DNA from: an uncultured Muribaculaceae bacterium
GTDB taxonomy: Bacteria; Bacteroidota; Bacteroidia; Bacteroidales; Muribaculaceae
Direction: 5' to 3'
Length of the DNA: 63,094 bases
NCBI GenBank assembly: GCA_910584365.1
Contig: CAJUAF010000015.1
Span: 1-63,094 of the forward strand
Shown in pieces: positions 40,280 through 49,635 of the stretch. The notes beneath the pieces are model-generated. The model worked only from the letters and a program-made list of their open reading frames with translations, searched no databases and had not been told where the DNA came from. The position numbers and the translations under genes were made by a program. Numbering within the stretch: position 1 is the first letter of the stretch; every line of letters begins with the position of its first letter.

Positions 40280-42673
40280 TTATTCTTCGATTCGGAAAGG
40301 GGCGAATTTCAGCAGCAGGGTCTTCCGTTCAGGTCCGATACCGCTTCCCGAGAATGTCACCGTGATTCGTGCGCCGGAGGGACTGTCGTCCACCTCCTCG
40401 ATGGTTCCCCGTCCGAAACGCAAATGCCGGATTTTCATCCCGGGATACAGTTCGGAAGCACTGTGGGTGGTGTATTCTCCCACGGAAAGTCCTTTCTGCG
40501 GAGCTGGTTGCGCGGCGCGGGCTGTCTCTCGCTGTCGTGCTTTCTGGCGCGACAGCTCGAGCCATCCGGCACTGGCGTTCTCCCCCTGGGATTTCCGGCG
40601 CTGAGCGGTAGCTGCCGGAGGTGGATTGAACAGGTTTCCGGCGCCGGCGCTGTGGAATGAACTGCGGTAGTTTTCCAGCGGATCGATGCCGCGGTCATAG
40701 TCGATTTCCGTTCCCTGAACCATCTTAAGATATTGCGGATCAATGTCTTTAAGGAATCGGGAGGGACGGGTGACCATCGTCTGGCCGTTGCGGAACCGCG
40801 AGGAGGCATAGGACAGCATACAGAACGCTTTGGCGCGGGTGATGGCAACGTAAAGCAGGCGCCTTTCCTCTTCGATGGACTGAAGGGAATCACACGCCAT
40901 CGCCGAGGGGAAGAGTTCTTCCTCCACCCCCACGACCATAACGTTCTTGAATTCCAGTCCTTTGGCGGCATGGACAGTCATCAGGGTCACACGTTCCTCG
41001 GAGGTGTCTTTTTCGTCCTGGTCCGTAGCCAGCGAGACTTCGGACAGGAAGTCACACATCCTGACGGCCTCGTTTCCTTCCTCCATCCGTCCGGCCACGA
41101 ATTCTTCGACATTGCGCTGCATCTCCATCAGGTTCTCCTGCTGGGAGACGCTTTCGGGGGTGTTGTCGGAAATCAGGGAGGTCAGCAGTCCGGTGCGCGT
41201 ATATATCGCACGGCTCAGTTCAGCCGCGTCAGTGCCTTTGCTGTCCAGTTCGTTGAATCCGGCAATCATCTGCCGGAAAGCCTCCAGCTTTTTAAGTGTG
41301 CCGGAGTTGACACTTAGATCCGCCGGGTCGTTGAGAACTCCCCAGACGCTTATGCCCCGCTCAATCGCAGCATGGATGAGCTTTTTGAGAGTGGTGTCGC
41401 CGATTCCCCGGGCCGGATAGTTGATGACGCGGCGCAGGGCTTCGTCGTCATCGGGGTTGGTGGCCAGCCGGAAATAGGCGATGGCGTCCTTGACCTCCTT
41501 ACGCTGATAGAAAGATAGACCGCCGTAGATGCGGTAGGAGAGGCGCCGCTTGCGCAGCGACTCCTCGAACCGGCGGCTCTGGGCGTTGGTGCGGTACAGG
41601 ATGGCGAAATCGTTTAGACTGTCGTGGTTCGTCATCTGCAGACGCGAGATGCGGTCGGCCACAAGCGACGCCTCGTCGAAGTCGCTGTAACAGCGGCATA
41701 CTTCGATTTTGCTTCCGAAATCGTTTTCCGAGAAAACCTCTTTCCGGATCTGTTCGGAGTTCTTGTCGATAAGGGAATTGGCGGCCGACACGATATTTCG
41801 GGTGGAACGGTAGTTCTGCTCCAGCTTGAAAATCCTCAGGTCGGGGTATGCCTTTTTCAGGTTCAGTATATTGCGGATATTGGCGCCGCGGAAAGAGTAG
41901 ATGCTCTGGGCGTCGTCCCCCACCATAGTAAGTGAACGGGTCCCCTTGCAAAGTTGCGACACGATGCAGTGCTGGGCGAAGTTAGTGTCCTGGTACTCAT
42001 CCACCAGCACATAGCGGAAATACTCGCTGTAATGGCGGCAGACTTCCGGAAAATCGCGGAAAAGAACGTTGGTGTAGTACAGCAGATCGTCGAAATCCAT
42101 CGCTCCGGCTACTTTGCAGCGGTGACGGTAGGTTGCATATATGTCTACAAGCTCTCCCCGTTTTCCCCGCCGGTCGTTTTCCATCAGATCTTTGTCCTGA
42201 CGGTATTGCGAGGGACTTACCAGGGCGTTCTTTGCCATAGATATGGCGCTTTGTACCACGGCCGGTTTGTACACTTTGTCATCCAGCTTCATATCCCGGA
42301 TTATCGCTTTGATCAAGGCGCGGGAATCATCGGAATCGTAGATGGTGAACGAGGGTTTGAAGCCGATTTTGTCGGCGTTCTGCCTCAGGATTCTCAGGAA
42401 GATGGAGTGGAAAGTCCCCATCCACAGGCGTCCCGCGATTTTTTCCCCGACAAGCTGCTGGATTCGTTCCCGCATCTCGCGGGCGGCTTTGTTGGTGAAT
42501 GTGAGGGCCACGATGCGCCACGGTTCATATTCGTGGGCCAGCAGGTGTACTATCTTGTAGGTCAGCACACGGGTTTTGCCGGAACCGGCTCCGGCAATCA
42601 CCAGCTGGGGACCGTCGATATATTCGACAGCCTCGCGTTGCTGACCGTTAAGTTTCGAGAGGTAATCCTCCAT
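40280..42673 (-). CDS. UvrD/PcrA-type superfamily 1 DNA helicase
   Basis: 797 residues from the ATG at 42673 (MEDYLSKLNG); the longer frame begins with TTG. A 3'-5' ATP-dependent helicase used in repair and fork restart. Walker A A-G-A-G-S-G-K-T at 27-34, motif II with D-E-Y-Q-D-T-N, motif III G-D-D-A-Q-S-I-Y-S-F-R-G, and motifs V-VI with T-V-H-A-A-K-G-L-E-F and V-A-I-T-R-A. The C-terminal 60 residues hold the G-M-K-I-R-H-L-R-F-G-R-G-T-I tail typical of PcrA-like proteins, which binds RNA polymerase in other bacteria. PcrA versus UvrD naming is a matter of convention here. Confidence 0.95.
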   Translation of the reverse strand: MEDYLSKLNGQQREAVEYIDGPQLVIAGAGSGKTRVLTYKIVHLLAHEYEPWRIVALTFTNKAAREMRERIQQLVGEKIAGRLWMGTFHSIFLRILRQNADKIGFKPSFTIYDSDDSRALIKAIIRDMKLDDKVYKPAVVQSAISMAKNALVSPSQYRQDKDLMENDRRGKRGELVDIYATYRHRCKVAGAMDFDDLLYYTNVLFRDFPEVCRHYSEYFRYVLVDEYQDTNFAQHCIVSQLCKGTRSLTMVGDDAQSIYSFRGANIRNILNLKKAYPDLRIFKLEQNYRSTRNIVSAANSLIDKNSEQIRKEVFSENDFGSKIEVCRCYSDFDEASLVADRISRLQMTNHDSLNDFAILYRTNAQSRRFEESLRKRRLSYRIYGGLSFYQRKEVKDAIAYFRLATNPDDDEALRRVINYPARGIGDTTLKKLIHAAIERGISVWGVLNDPADLSVNSGTLKKLEAFRQMIAGFNELDSKGTDAAELSRAIYTRTGLLTSLISDNTPESVSQQENLMEMQRNVEEFVAGRMEEGNEAVRMCDFLSEVSLATDQDEKDTSEERVTLMTVHAAKGLEFKNVMVVGVEEELFPSAMACDSLQSIEEERRLLYVAITRAKAFCMLSYASSRFRNGQTMVTRPSRFLKDIDPQYLKMVQGTEIDYDRGIDPLENYRSSFHSAGAGNLFNPPPAATAQRRKSQGENASAGWLELSRQKARQRETARAAQPAPQKGLSVGEYTTHSASELYPGMKIRHLRFGRGTIEEVDDSPSGARITVTFSGSGIGPERKTLLLKFAPFRIEE

Positions 42674-42803
42674 TAAGAGTTCTCCTTCTGTTTCGTAAGC
42701 GGTTGACAGGGAGATTTCAGAGCGGATCCCTGACAACTGTTTTAAGAATTATCGTTGGTTCGCGGATAGCCATAGCATCAGACCCGCGGAGTCAAGGCAA
42801 GGC

Positions 42804-43772
42804 TTAATAGCTCCGGGCGGCGGATTTAAGCGCCAGCGAGGCGAAGAAATCGCGGGCTTCCGGTGTCAGACTGACCTGATCAAGTGCCTTGACGGCCTCC
42901 CGGGCGTAATGTCCGATGAGTTCCCGGGCTTCTTCCTCCAGGCCGAGTCCGTCATAAATCTTCCGCACTTCCTGAATCTTCAGGTAATCGGTCAGTTTCT
43001 GGTCGATTACGCGCTGGAGCCGATCGGGTTCACGGTTCATGGCATTTATCCATAGCCAGGTCTTCTTTTCGTTGATGATGTCTCCGCCGATTTCCTTTCC
43101 GAAGAGAGCCGGATCGCCGTAAGTGTCGAGATTGTCGTCCTGAAGCTGGAATGCCAGGCCGAGGAGTTCGCCGTAGCGGAACATGGCGTCGGCGTCCCCG
43201 CCGGAAGCTCCGGCCATTATCGCCCCGAGTTTACAGGCACACGCCAGCAGTACGGAAGTCTTAAGCCGTATCATCTCGATATACTCTTCCACCGATACAT
43301 CCCGGCGGGACTCGAATTCCATATCGAGTTGCTGGCCGCCGTAGACTTCCATGGCCGTGCGGTTGAAAAGGTCCAGGACGTTCTCCAGTTTGTCACCTGC
43401 GCCTCGGGCAATCAGCTGGGTGGCCAGAGTGAGCATGGCGTCGCCTGACAGAATCGCTACGGATTCATTCCAGCGCCGATGCACCGTAGGGCGTCCGCGG
43501 CGCACCTCGGCGCGGTCCATTACATCGTCGTGCAGCAGGGTGAAGTTATGGAACATTTCGATTCCGAGAGCCTGGTCCAGCGGCAGGCGATCCCTGTCTT
43601 CATCGGAAGCGAGAGCTTTGTATGTGGCCAGCAACAGCATCGGGCGCAGGCGTTTGCCTCCCCCTTCGAGAGTATATTCAACCGGAGCGAACAATCCTTT
43701 CGGACCGGGTCCGTAATCTATGCGGGCTATCGCCTCTTCAACTGTCTCTGAGAAAAAATCTTTATCAAACAT
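42804..43772 (-). CDS. trans-polyprenyl diphosphate synthase
   Basis: 322 residues. Class I isoprenyl synthase that condenses isopentenyl diphosphate with an allylic diphosphate, giving the side chain of menaquinone or a C15-C40 product. First Asp-rich motif D82-D83-V-M-D86 with the following R-R-G; second Asp-rich motif Q-L-Q-D-D-N-L-D-T; G-G-K-R-L-R-P at about 38-44. Bulky residues before the first motif (F-H-N-F-T-L-L) do not settle chain length. It is divergent from comEC. Confidence 0.92.
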   Translation of the reverse strand: MFDKDFFSETVEEAIARIDYGPGPKGLFAPVEYTLEGGGKRLRPMLLLATYKALASDEDRDRLPLDQALGIEMFHNFTLLHDDVMDRAEVRRGRPTVHRRWNESVAILSGDAMLTLATQLIARGAGDKLENVLDLFNRTAMEVYGGQQLDMEFESRRDVSVEEYIEMIRLKTSVLLACACKLGAIMAGASGGDADAMFRYGELLGLAFQLQDDNLDTYGDPALFGKEIGGDIINEKKTWLWINAMNREPDRLQRVIDQKLTDYLKIQEVRKIYDGLGLEEEARELIGHYAREAVKALDQVSLTPEARDFFASLALKSAARSY

Positions 43773-43800
43773 CTGGTATCGGGTTCAGAACTTGTTTCCA

Positions 43801-43832
43801 CAAAATTACGCAATTTTCTCCATACTCGCCAA
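43801..43832 (-). promoter_or_regulatory. promoter of the polyprenyl synthase run
   Basis: The minus strand has TTG (43832-43830), a 21-bp gap, then TAATTTTG (43808-43801), 28 bases before the ATG at 43772. Confidence 0.6.
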
Positions 43833-43885
43833 TATTCCTTCTGTTTTTTCCTGGCGGGAGATAAGAGGATGTTGCGGAAAAAGAG

Positions 43886-43893
43886 TAAATTTG
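43886..43893 (+). promoter_or_regulatory. -7 box of comEC, four bases from the ATG
   Basis: TAAATTTG at 43886-43893, with the ATG at 43898. The transcript would be leaderless if this box is used. No good -33 motif is seen at 19-21 bp. Confidence 0.45.
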
Positions 43894-43897
43894 CGGT

Positions 43898-45838
43898 ATG
43901 AAGGCAACCGGCTCTCCTGCGTTCCGCCACTGGCATCCGGCGGAGATTCCGCTGCTGTTCCCTACCGTGGGGATGGCGGGAGGGATCGCGCTCGCGGGGA
44001 TGTGGTCGCAATGGTCTCTGTGGCTTGTCTTCGTATTCCCCTCCGTTATTGCAATTGCAGGGTTGGCGCTCCGCCGTCCCCGCGTAACCCTGACGGCGCT
44101 GGCGGCGTTACTGGGAGCTGTGGCTATGTGGCTGACAATTCCGGCGCAGGTAATAACTCCGCTGGAGGGTGTGTTCTGCGGGAAGGTCGTCCGGGCCGAT
44201 GATTACGGGACTCTTCAGCGATGCGTGGTGCGAACCTCCGGGGAAGGTAATATACTGTTATCCGTCTATGATTATGACTACCGGATAATCGAGGGGGATT
44301 CGGTGGAATTCACTGGAGTCATATTGCCTCCGGTGAGGAGAGTCACCGTGCCGTATGAGAAGGATGGCCGGGCGTTCGCTCTCGTCAATTCCCTTTCCGG
44401 ACGATGTGTGGCCGAAGAGGGGAGTGTCAGAATTCTGAAGGACGCCTCCGGAATAGATGCGTGGCTTTACGGATTGAGGGAAAGGATGAAAGCGCTCATC
44501 CGCGACAGCGGTGTCGCGCCTACGTCCGAAAATTTCCTGATGGCGGTGCTTTTAGGGGACAACCGTATTGATAGCGACCTCCTGGAGAATTTCCGCGGAG
44601 CGGGGATGTTGCATCTGCTGGCGTTGAGCGGTACCCATGTTGCTGTGATTGCCTTTCTGATCGCCGTTCTGTTTTTCCCGGTCGGGATTGCAGGCTCGCA
44701 GCGTATGAGGATATGGCTGACACTGGGGCTGCTCTGGGGATATGCGTTGCTGACGGGAATGTCACCCTCGGTGGTCCGGGCTGTAGTTATGGCCTCGTCT
44801 GTATCGCTGTCAAGACTCGGCGGCGTCAGGTCAAATCCCGTCAACTCACTTTGTGCTGCTGCGATCCTGATTTTTATGTTTAAGCCGGCGTCTCTCTTTA
44901 TGCCCGGATTCCAGCTTTCCTTCATGGCTGTCCTGGGGATTCTGATGCTGATGCCCCTGAGGATTGTCCTGAATATCCGGCGCAGGTGGCTGAGACTGTT
45001 GTGTGACGTGGTATTGTTGCCGGTGGCGGCTGTCTTGGGGACTGCTCCGCTGGCCGCGTGGCATTTCCATAGTTTTCCGGTCTGGTTTCTGCTGGCGAAT
45101 CTTCCGGCCGCGGTGCTGCTTCCGGTAATTATTATAAGTGGTGTGGCGCTCATGACGCTTACGGCTGCCGGATTGCATACAAGTGTATTGAGCGGATTTA
45201 CTGACTGGATGTATGACTGCCTGGCAGATATTGCCCGACTTGTGGCCTCGCTGCCGGGAGGATTGGACGGAAGTCTGTATTTTTCGGGCTGGTTGCTGCT
45301 GCCCGTGTACGGAGGGATGTTTCTGTTGTGGCTGTCATGGAGGATGCAACGGCGCAGTCTGTTGGTGGACGGAGGGTTGCTGTTGCTGTTTGCAGCCGCG
45401 ATGTTTCCTCTGGCATCCTCCGGCGGAGGTGACCGGGAGATATTTGTATGGAATACCCCCCGAAGTACAAATATACTGTATAAATCCGGCGACACGGTTA
45501 CCGTCTACACCGATGCCGCCGAAAAATATTTCCCCGGTTTGCGGGAACGTGCGTCGGTTATGCTGGCCGATTATCTCGGAAGCCGGGGAGTGCGGGATTC
45601 CGTAATGATTATGCCCCTTGATTCCGCCCGGCGCGAAGATGTCTCCGGACTGCTTCCCGAGCCGGATGTATTGATAACCTCGAAATTTCGGGGAAATGTG
45701 CTGAAGCGGGCCGCGGAGGTCAGGCCCAGGAGACTTGTCCTTTCCCCCTCAATACCGCCCCGGCGCAGGAAAGCGTATGCCGATACACTCTCTCGCCACC
45801 ATATACCGTTTCTTTACCGGCTGGAAGAAAGCAGATGA
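43898..45838 (+). CDS. comEC: ComEC/Rec2-family competence/DNA channel protein
   Basis: 646 residues. An N-terminal hydrophobic and OB-like region (DUF4131-like, about 20-180) is followed by the Competence domain of many membrane helices with the hallmark L-L-A-L-S-G-T-H at about 244-251 and P-S-V-V-R-A. The last roughly 150 residues (from IFVWNTPRSTNILY) look like a metallo-beta-lactamase fold remnant without the metal-binding H-x-H-x-D-H motif, so nuclease activity of that domain is doubtful. In competent bacteria it takes single-stranded DNA across the inner membrane. Its 3' end overlaps the convergent folK-like gene by 25 bp. Confidence 0.88.
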   Translation: MKATGSPAFRHWHPAEIPLLFPTVGMAGGIALAGMWSQWSLWLVFVFPSVIAIAGLALRRPRVTLTALAALLGAVAMWLTIPAQVITPLEGVFCGKVVRADDYGTLQRCVVRTSGEGNILLSVYDYDYRIIEGDSVEFTGVILPPVRRVTVPYEKDGRAFALVNSLSGRCVAEEGSVRILKDASGIDAWLYGLRERMKALIRDSGVAPTSENFLMAVLLGDNRIDSDLLENFRGAGMLHLLALSGTHVAVIAFLIAVLFFPVGIAGSQRMRIWLTLGLLWGYALLTGMSPSVVRAVVMASSVSLSRLGGVRSNPVNSLCAAAILIFMFKPASLFMPGFQLSFMAVLGILMLMPLRIVLNIRRRWLRLLCDVVLLPVAAVLGTAPLAAWHFHSFPVWFLLANLPAAVLLPVIIISGVALMTLTAAGLHTSVLSGFTDWMYDCLADIARLVASLPGGLDGSLYFSGWLLLPVYGGMFLLWLSWRMQRRSLLVDGGLLLLFAAAMFPLASSGGGDREIFVWNTPRSTNILYKSGDTVTVYTDAAEKYFPGLRERASVMLADYLGSRGVRDSVMIMPLDSARREDVSGLLPEPDVLITSKFRGNVLKRAAEVRPRRLVLSPSIPPRRRKAYADTLSRHHIPFLYRLEESR

Positions 45839-46185
45839 AGTCCTGTCCGGAAATGGGGGGAGACGTAATCAGCCTGGCGAAGAACTGTTCCGTTATGGCA
45901 GACTATATCGATGTCAATCAATACGGTGTCGGATTCACGGGTGCGACCCGCCGCCTGTTCGTATGACTTGCACAGGCGGTCAAGTTCATCTTCCTGAAGC
46001 GGAGTCTCTGCTTCGGCCACGATGTTGGCATAATCGAGAGCGGTGCGGCCGGTAGAGTCAGGCGTGATGTAAGGGGCAGTCGCGCGGAGGATTCTGACCC
46101 GTGTGCCGAGCCACTCCAGCGCTTCGCGCACCAGCCTTGTTTTCTCCGCATCGTTGCTTCCGAGGGTGATGGTATAACGTTCCAT
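45814..46185 (-). CDS. HPPK-like protein (2-amino-4-hydroxy-6-hydroxymethyldihydropteridine diphosphokinase)
   Basis: 123 residues from the ATG at 46185 (MERYTITLGSN), shorter than the usual 150-170. The opening L-G-S-N and, near the end, V-L-I-D-I-D-I-V (the family's D-x-D-I-L metal motif) fit FolK, which pyrophosphorylates the pterin in folate synthesis. The W-G-P-R-x-x-D segment reads G-R-T-R-E-S-D, so activity is uncertain, and the C-terminal part looks truncated. A degenerate paralogue is possible. Tex ends 23 bp upstream. Confidence 0.6.
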   Translation of the reverse strand: MERYTITLGSNDAEKTRLVREALEWLGTRVRILRATAPYITPDSTGRTALDYANIVAEAETPLQEDELDRLCKSYEQAAGRTRESDTVLIDIDIVCHNGTVLRQADYVSPHFRTGLHLLSSSR

Positions 46186-46208
46186 AGAAGATGGGATGGC
46201 TGCCGGAA

Positions 46209-48356
46209 TCATTGCTCCACTCCGCGCAGCGAGAGGCTGATACGGTTGCGGTTGAGATCTACGCCGATTACTTTCACCTTCACCTGCTGGCGCAGTTTCA
46301 GCACGTCGGCTGCGGATTTCACCCGTCGGTCAGCCACCTGCGAGACGTGTATCAGTCCTGATACGTGTACACCTATGTCCACGAAGGCCCCGAAATCGGT
46401 GATGTTGTTGACGATGCCGGGGAGAATCATCCCTTCGCGCAGGTCACCGATTTCGTGGACGGTCTCGTCAAAAGAGAACGCCGAGGCGCTTCCGCGGGGA
46501 TCGCGTCCGGGCTTGCGGAGTTCGCTGATGATGTCGGTCAGAGTCGGCAGACCCATATCGTCAGTAACATATCGGGTGAGGTCGATGCTGTCAAGGAGAG
46601 CCGGGTCGGCGACAAGCTCTTCCAGGCTATGGCCGCTGTCGCGGGCGATACGTTCCACGGCCGCATAGCGTTCGGGATGGACGGCCGTATTGTCGAGGAT
46701 ATTTTTCCCGTTGCGCACACGCAGGAACCCGGCGGCCTGTTCGTAGGCTTTCGGTCCGAGACGCGGTACTTTCAGCAGGGCGCTTCGGGAAGTGAAGTCG
46801 CCGTGTTCAGCACGGTAGGCCACGATATTGGCCGCCAGCGAATCTCCGATACCGGCTACGTAACTGAGCAGCTGCCTGGAGGCGGTATTGACGTCCACTC
46901 CGACGGCGTTGACGCAGGTCTCGACAGTCATGTCGAGCTGACGGCGCAGCCGTCCCTGGTCAACATCGTGCTGATACTGGCCTACTCCGATTGATTTCGG
47001 ATCTATTTTCACAAGTTCGGCCAGCGGATCCATAAGGCGGCGCCCGATTGAGACAGCGCCGCGCACGGTGACATCATGGTTCGGGAATTCCTCGCGTGCG
47101 GTTTTCGATGCCGAATATACGGATGCGCCGTCCTCGCTGACAACGTAGATTTCGACTTTGCGCGGAAAGGGGACGGAGCGCAGGAAAGCTTCGGTCTCGC
47201 GGCTGGCTGTACCGTTGCCTACGGCTATGGCCTCGATTTTGAATTTGTCGGCAAGCATCAGTACCCGCTTTTGGGCGTCGATTACGTAGTTGCGGGGGGG
47301 AGTGGGGTAGATGACATCATGGTAAAGCAGATTGCCGTTGGCGTCGAGGCAGACCAGTTTGCATCCGGTGCGGAAGCCCGGATCGATCCCCATCGTGGGC
47401 TTTGCTCCGAGAGGAGCCGAAAGCAGGAGCTGGTGGAGATTGGCGGCGAAGGTGCCGATTGCGCCGGTGTCGGCCTTCTCTTTGGCTTCGGCTTCTATTT
47501 CTGTGATGATGGAGGGGCGGATCAGACGCCGGTAGCTGTCGGTGACGGCTTCGGTCACTATCCTGTCAGCCTCGGGTTCCCCTCCCTGTCGGGCGAAGTT
47601 TTTGCAGAGGCTTTCAATCAGTTCCTCCTCGTTGTCAACCGTGATCCCTATTTTCAGGAACCCTTCAGCCTCTCCACGCCGCATGGCCAGATAACGGTGG
47701 GAGGAACAGCGCGACAACGGTTCGTCGACATTGAAATAAGCCTCGAATTTCCCGGCCTCCTCCATCTTCGACTTGACGACACGGGAGGTTATGCGCGCCC
47801 GGCGCTGGAACCGGTTCCTGACCTGCTGGCGCGAGCGCCGGTCCTCGCTGACCCATTCAGCGATTATGTCGGCGGCGCCGGCGATGGCGGAGTCTGCGTC
47901 CTGGATTTTGTCTGACAGATATTTCTCGGCCGTCTCCCGCGGATTCCGGCAACGGCGGCTCATGAGGATTCTGGCCAGCGGTTCCAGACCGTTCTCTCTT
48001 GCGACCTGGGCACGGGTGCGCCGCTTGGGTTTGAAGGGGAGATAGAGGTCTTCGAGCAGGGCAGCGTCATAGGTCTCTTCGATTCTGTCGCGCAGTTCTG
48101 GAGTCATGGCTCCCTGGGCCTCAATTGTCTGGAGGATATACAGCTTGCGGTCAGCCAGTTCCCTGAGAGCGTCGAAGCGTTCCGATATCCTGAAGACAGC
48201 CACTTCGTCAAGACCTCCGGTGGCCTCTTTTCTGTAACGGGATATAAACGGAATCGTAGCGCCTTCGGCAAGTAGTTTCAGGGTAGCGCTTACGCGCTCT
48301 TCCGGGATGCTGAGTTCGCTTGCGATAATCTGCTGGATGGTCGTCGGAGTAGCCAT
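46209..48356 (-). CDS. tex: Tex-family RNA-binding transcription accessory protein
   Basis: 715 residues. Order: Tex N-terminal helical part (to about 190), YqgF/RNase H-like fold (about 315-440, G-I-D-P-G-F-R-T-G), two helix-hairpin-helix domains (V-G-V-D-V-N-T-A-S at about 490), and a C-terminal S1 domain (about 640-708, I-L-P-G-I-V-N-N-I-T-D-F-G-A-F-V-D). The family is related to eukaryotic Spt6 and binds nucleic acid. It lies 10 bp after the metallophosphoesterase gene. Confidence 0.95.
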   Translation of the reverse strand: MATPTTIQQIIASELSIPEERVSATLKLLAEGATIPFISRYRKEATGGLDEVAVFRISERFDALRELADRKLYILQTIEAQGAMTPELRDRIEETYDAALLEDLYLPFKPKRRTRAQVARENGLEPLARILMSRRCRNPRETAEKYLSDKIQDADSAIAGAADIIAEWVSEDRRSRQQVRNRFQRRARITSRVVKSKMEEAGKFEAYFNVDEPLSRCSSHRYLAMRRGEAEGFLKIGITVDNEEELIESLCKNFARQGGEPEADRIVTEAVTDSYRRLIRPSIITEIEAEAKEKADTGAIGTFAANLHQLLLSAPLGAKPTMGIDPGFRTGCKLVCLDANGNLLYHDVIYPTPPRNYVIDAQKRVLMLADKFKIEAIAVGNGTASRETEAFLRSVPFPRKVEIYVVSEDGASVYSASKTAREEFPNHDVTVRGAVSIGRRLMDPLAELVKIDPKSIGVGQYQHDVDQGRLRRQLDMTVETCVNAVGVDVNTASRQLLSYVAGIGDSLAANIVAYRAEHGDFTSRSALLKVPRLGPKAYEQAAGFLRVRNGKNILDNTAVHPERYAAVERIARDSGHSLEELVADPALLDSIDLTRYVTDDMGLPTLTDIISELRKPGRDPRGSASAFSFDETVHEIGDLREGMILPGIVNNITDFGAFVDIGVHVSGLIHVSQVADRRVKSAADVLKLRQQVKVKVIGVDLNRNRISLSLRGVEQ

Positions 48357-48366
48357 GTCGGTGTTG

Positions 48367-49572
48367 TCATTTACCGGAGGGATCGTAGCTCCGGAGGGTG
48401 AATACGGTAATCTCGGGAGTGGCGCCCAGACGCATGGGCATACCTACGGTTCCGGCGCCGATATTGACATAGAGGGGGCGCTCTCCGTCATTGTCGGTAT
48501 AAAGACCTCCCCAGGTCTTATAGCGCAGCGCCGCGGGGGAGACACCCGCTATGGAAATCTGCATGGCATGGGTGTGGCCTGAAAGAGTAAGGGCGATGTT
48601 GGCCCGGTGATGTCCGGCGATGGAGTCGACCCAGTGGGCCGGATTGTGGGTGAGAAGAATTTTCGTATTGGCGTCAGAAATATCGGGATACGCTTTGGTC
48701 AGGGATCCGTAGACGGGGAAGGGCGGGTCGCCGATGTTTTCCACTCCGATAAGCGCTATGGAGTCGGAGCCGTGCCGGATCCATCGGGTCTCGTTGCGGA
48801 GAAGGCGTATGTTCATCCGCCGGTAGGCGGCATACAGGGAGTCCATGTTGGCCGCTTTGGCAACCGGAGAATCCCAGTCGATGTAATCGCCGTAATCGTG
48901 GTTGCCGAGTATGGCGTAAACGCCGTCGGGGGCGTTGAGACGTCCGAGCGTCTGTATGAAAGGCTTGATTTCTTCGGCACTGCGGTTGACGATGTCGCCG
49001 GTGAAGACTATTATGTCGGGTCGACAGGCGTTCAGGCTGTTAACCAAGTTGCTGACAAAGGTGGTGTCGGATCCGTATGTGCCGGAATGGAGATCGGAAA
49101 ACTGTACGATTCGGTAGCCGTCGAAACTATGCGGAAGGTTTTTGACGCGGATTTCCTGGCGGGTGCAGTCAATGCTGAACCTGTTAACCAGGGCTCCCCA
49201 CCAGAAACCGATGAAGAGAGCTATCGCAAGGACGATGCCTGTCCTTGTAAGAATCCGGATGCGTTTTTTCCCGAACAGACGCGGAACTGAAGCGAACAGG
49301 TCGAAAATCACAGCCAGCATCTTCGGAGCATATAACGATATATAGGAGAAGAGGAGCCACATTTTCAGGGTCAGCACCTCGTTTCCTCCGCTTTTGGCGG
49401 GCACGATGATTCCGGCCAGCAGCACCAGAAGACAGACCAGTGAACCCCAGAGCTGAAGACGTTCCCAGGGCACGGGTCGCCGGCAGCGCCGTCCTATCTG
49501 GAAATAAATATACCAGTCGGCGGCGGTGTTGACAATCAGCAGCGTAAGGAGAAGTAAAAGGGGGGCTCTCAT
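48367..49572 (-). CDS. membrane-anchored metallophosphoesterase
   Basis: 401 residues. Four hydrophobic helices occupy about 1-130. The calcineurin-like domain follows with D-L-H-S-G (F-S-D-L-H), F-T-G-D-I-V-N, L-G-N-H-D-Y-G, T-H-N-P and S-G-H-T-H-A-M-Q, which together supply the two-metal site. It resembles YkuE/YaeI-type enzymes; the UDP-diacylglucosamine/lipid A precursor class is possible but not shown. Transcribed leftward ahead of tex. Confidence 0.88.
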   Translation of the reverse strand: MRAPLLLLLTLLIVNTAADWYIYFQIGRRCRRPVPWERLQLWGSLVCLLVLLAGIIVPAKSGGNEVLTLKMWLLFSYISLYAPKMLAVIFDLFASVPRLFGKKRIRILTRTGIVLAIALFIGFWWGALVNRFSIDCTRQEIRVKNLPHSFDGYRIVQFSDLHSGTYGSDTTFVSNLVNSLNACRPDIIVFTGDIVNRSAEEIKPFIQTLGRLNAPDGVYAILGNHDYGDYIDWDSPVAKAANMDSLYAAYRRMNIRLLRNETRWIRHGSDSIALIGVENIGDPPFPVYGSLTKAYPDISDANTKILLTHNPAHWVDSIAGHHRANIALTLSGHTHAMQISIAGVSPAALRYKTWGGLYTDNDGERPLYVNIGAGTVGMPMRLGATPEITVFTLRSYDPSGK

Positions 49573-49635
49573 TCTAGGGGAAAGATAGCGGGGAAGGGAG
49601 GATCGGTAATGCTGGGGGGACGATTTCCGGGGAAA

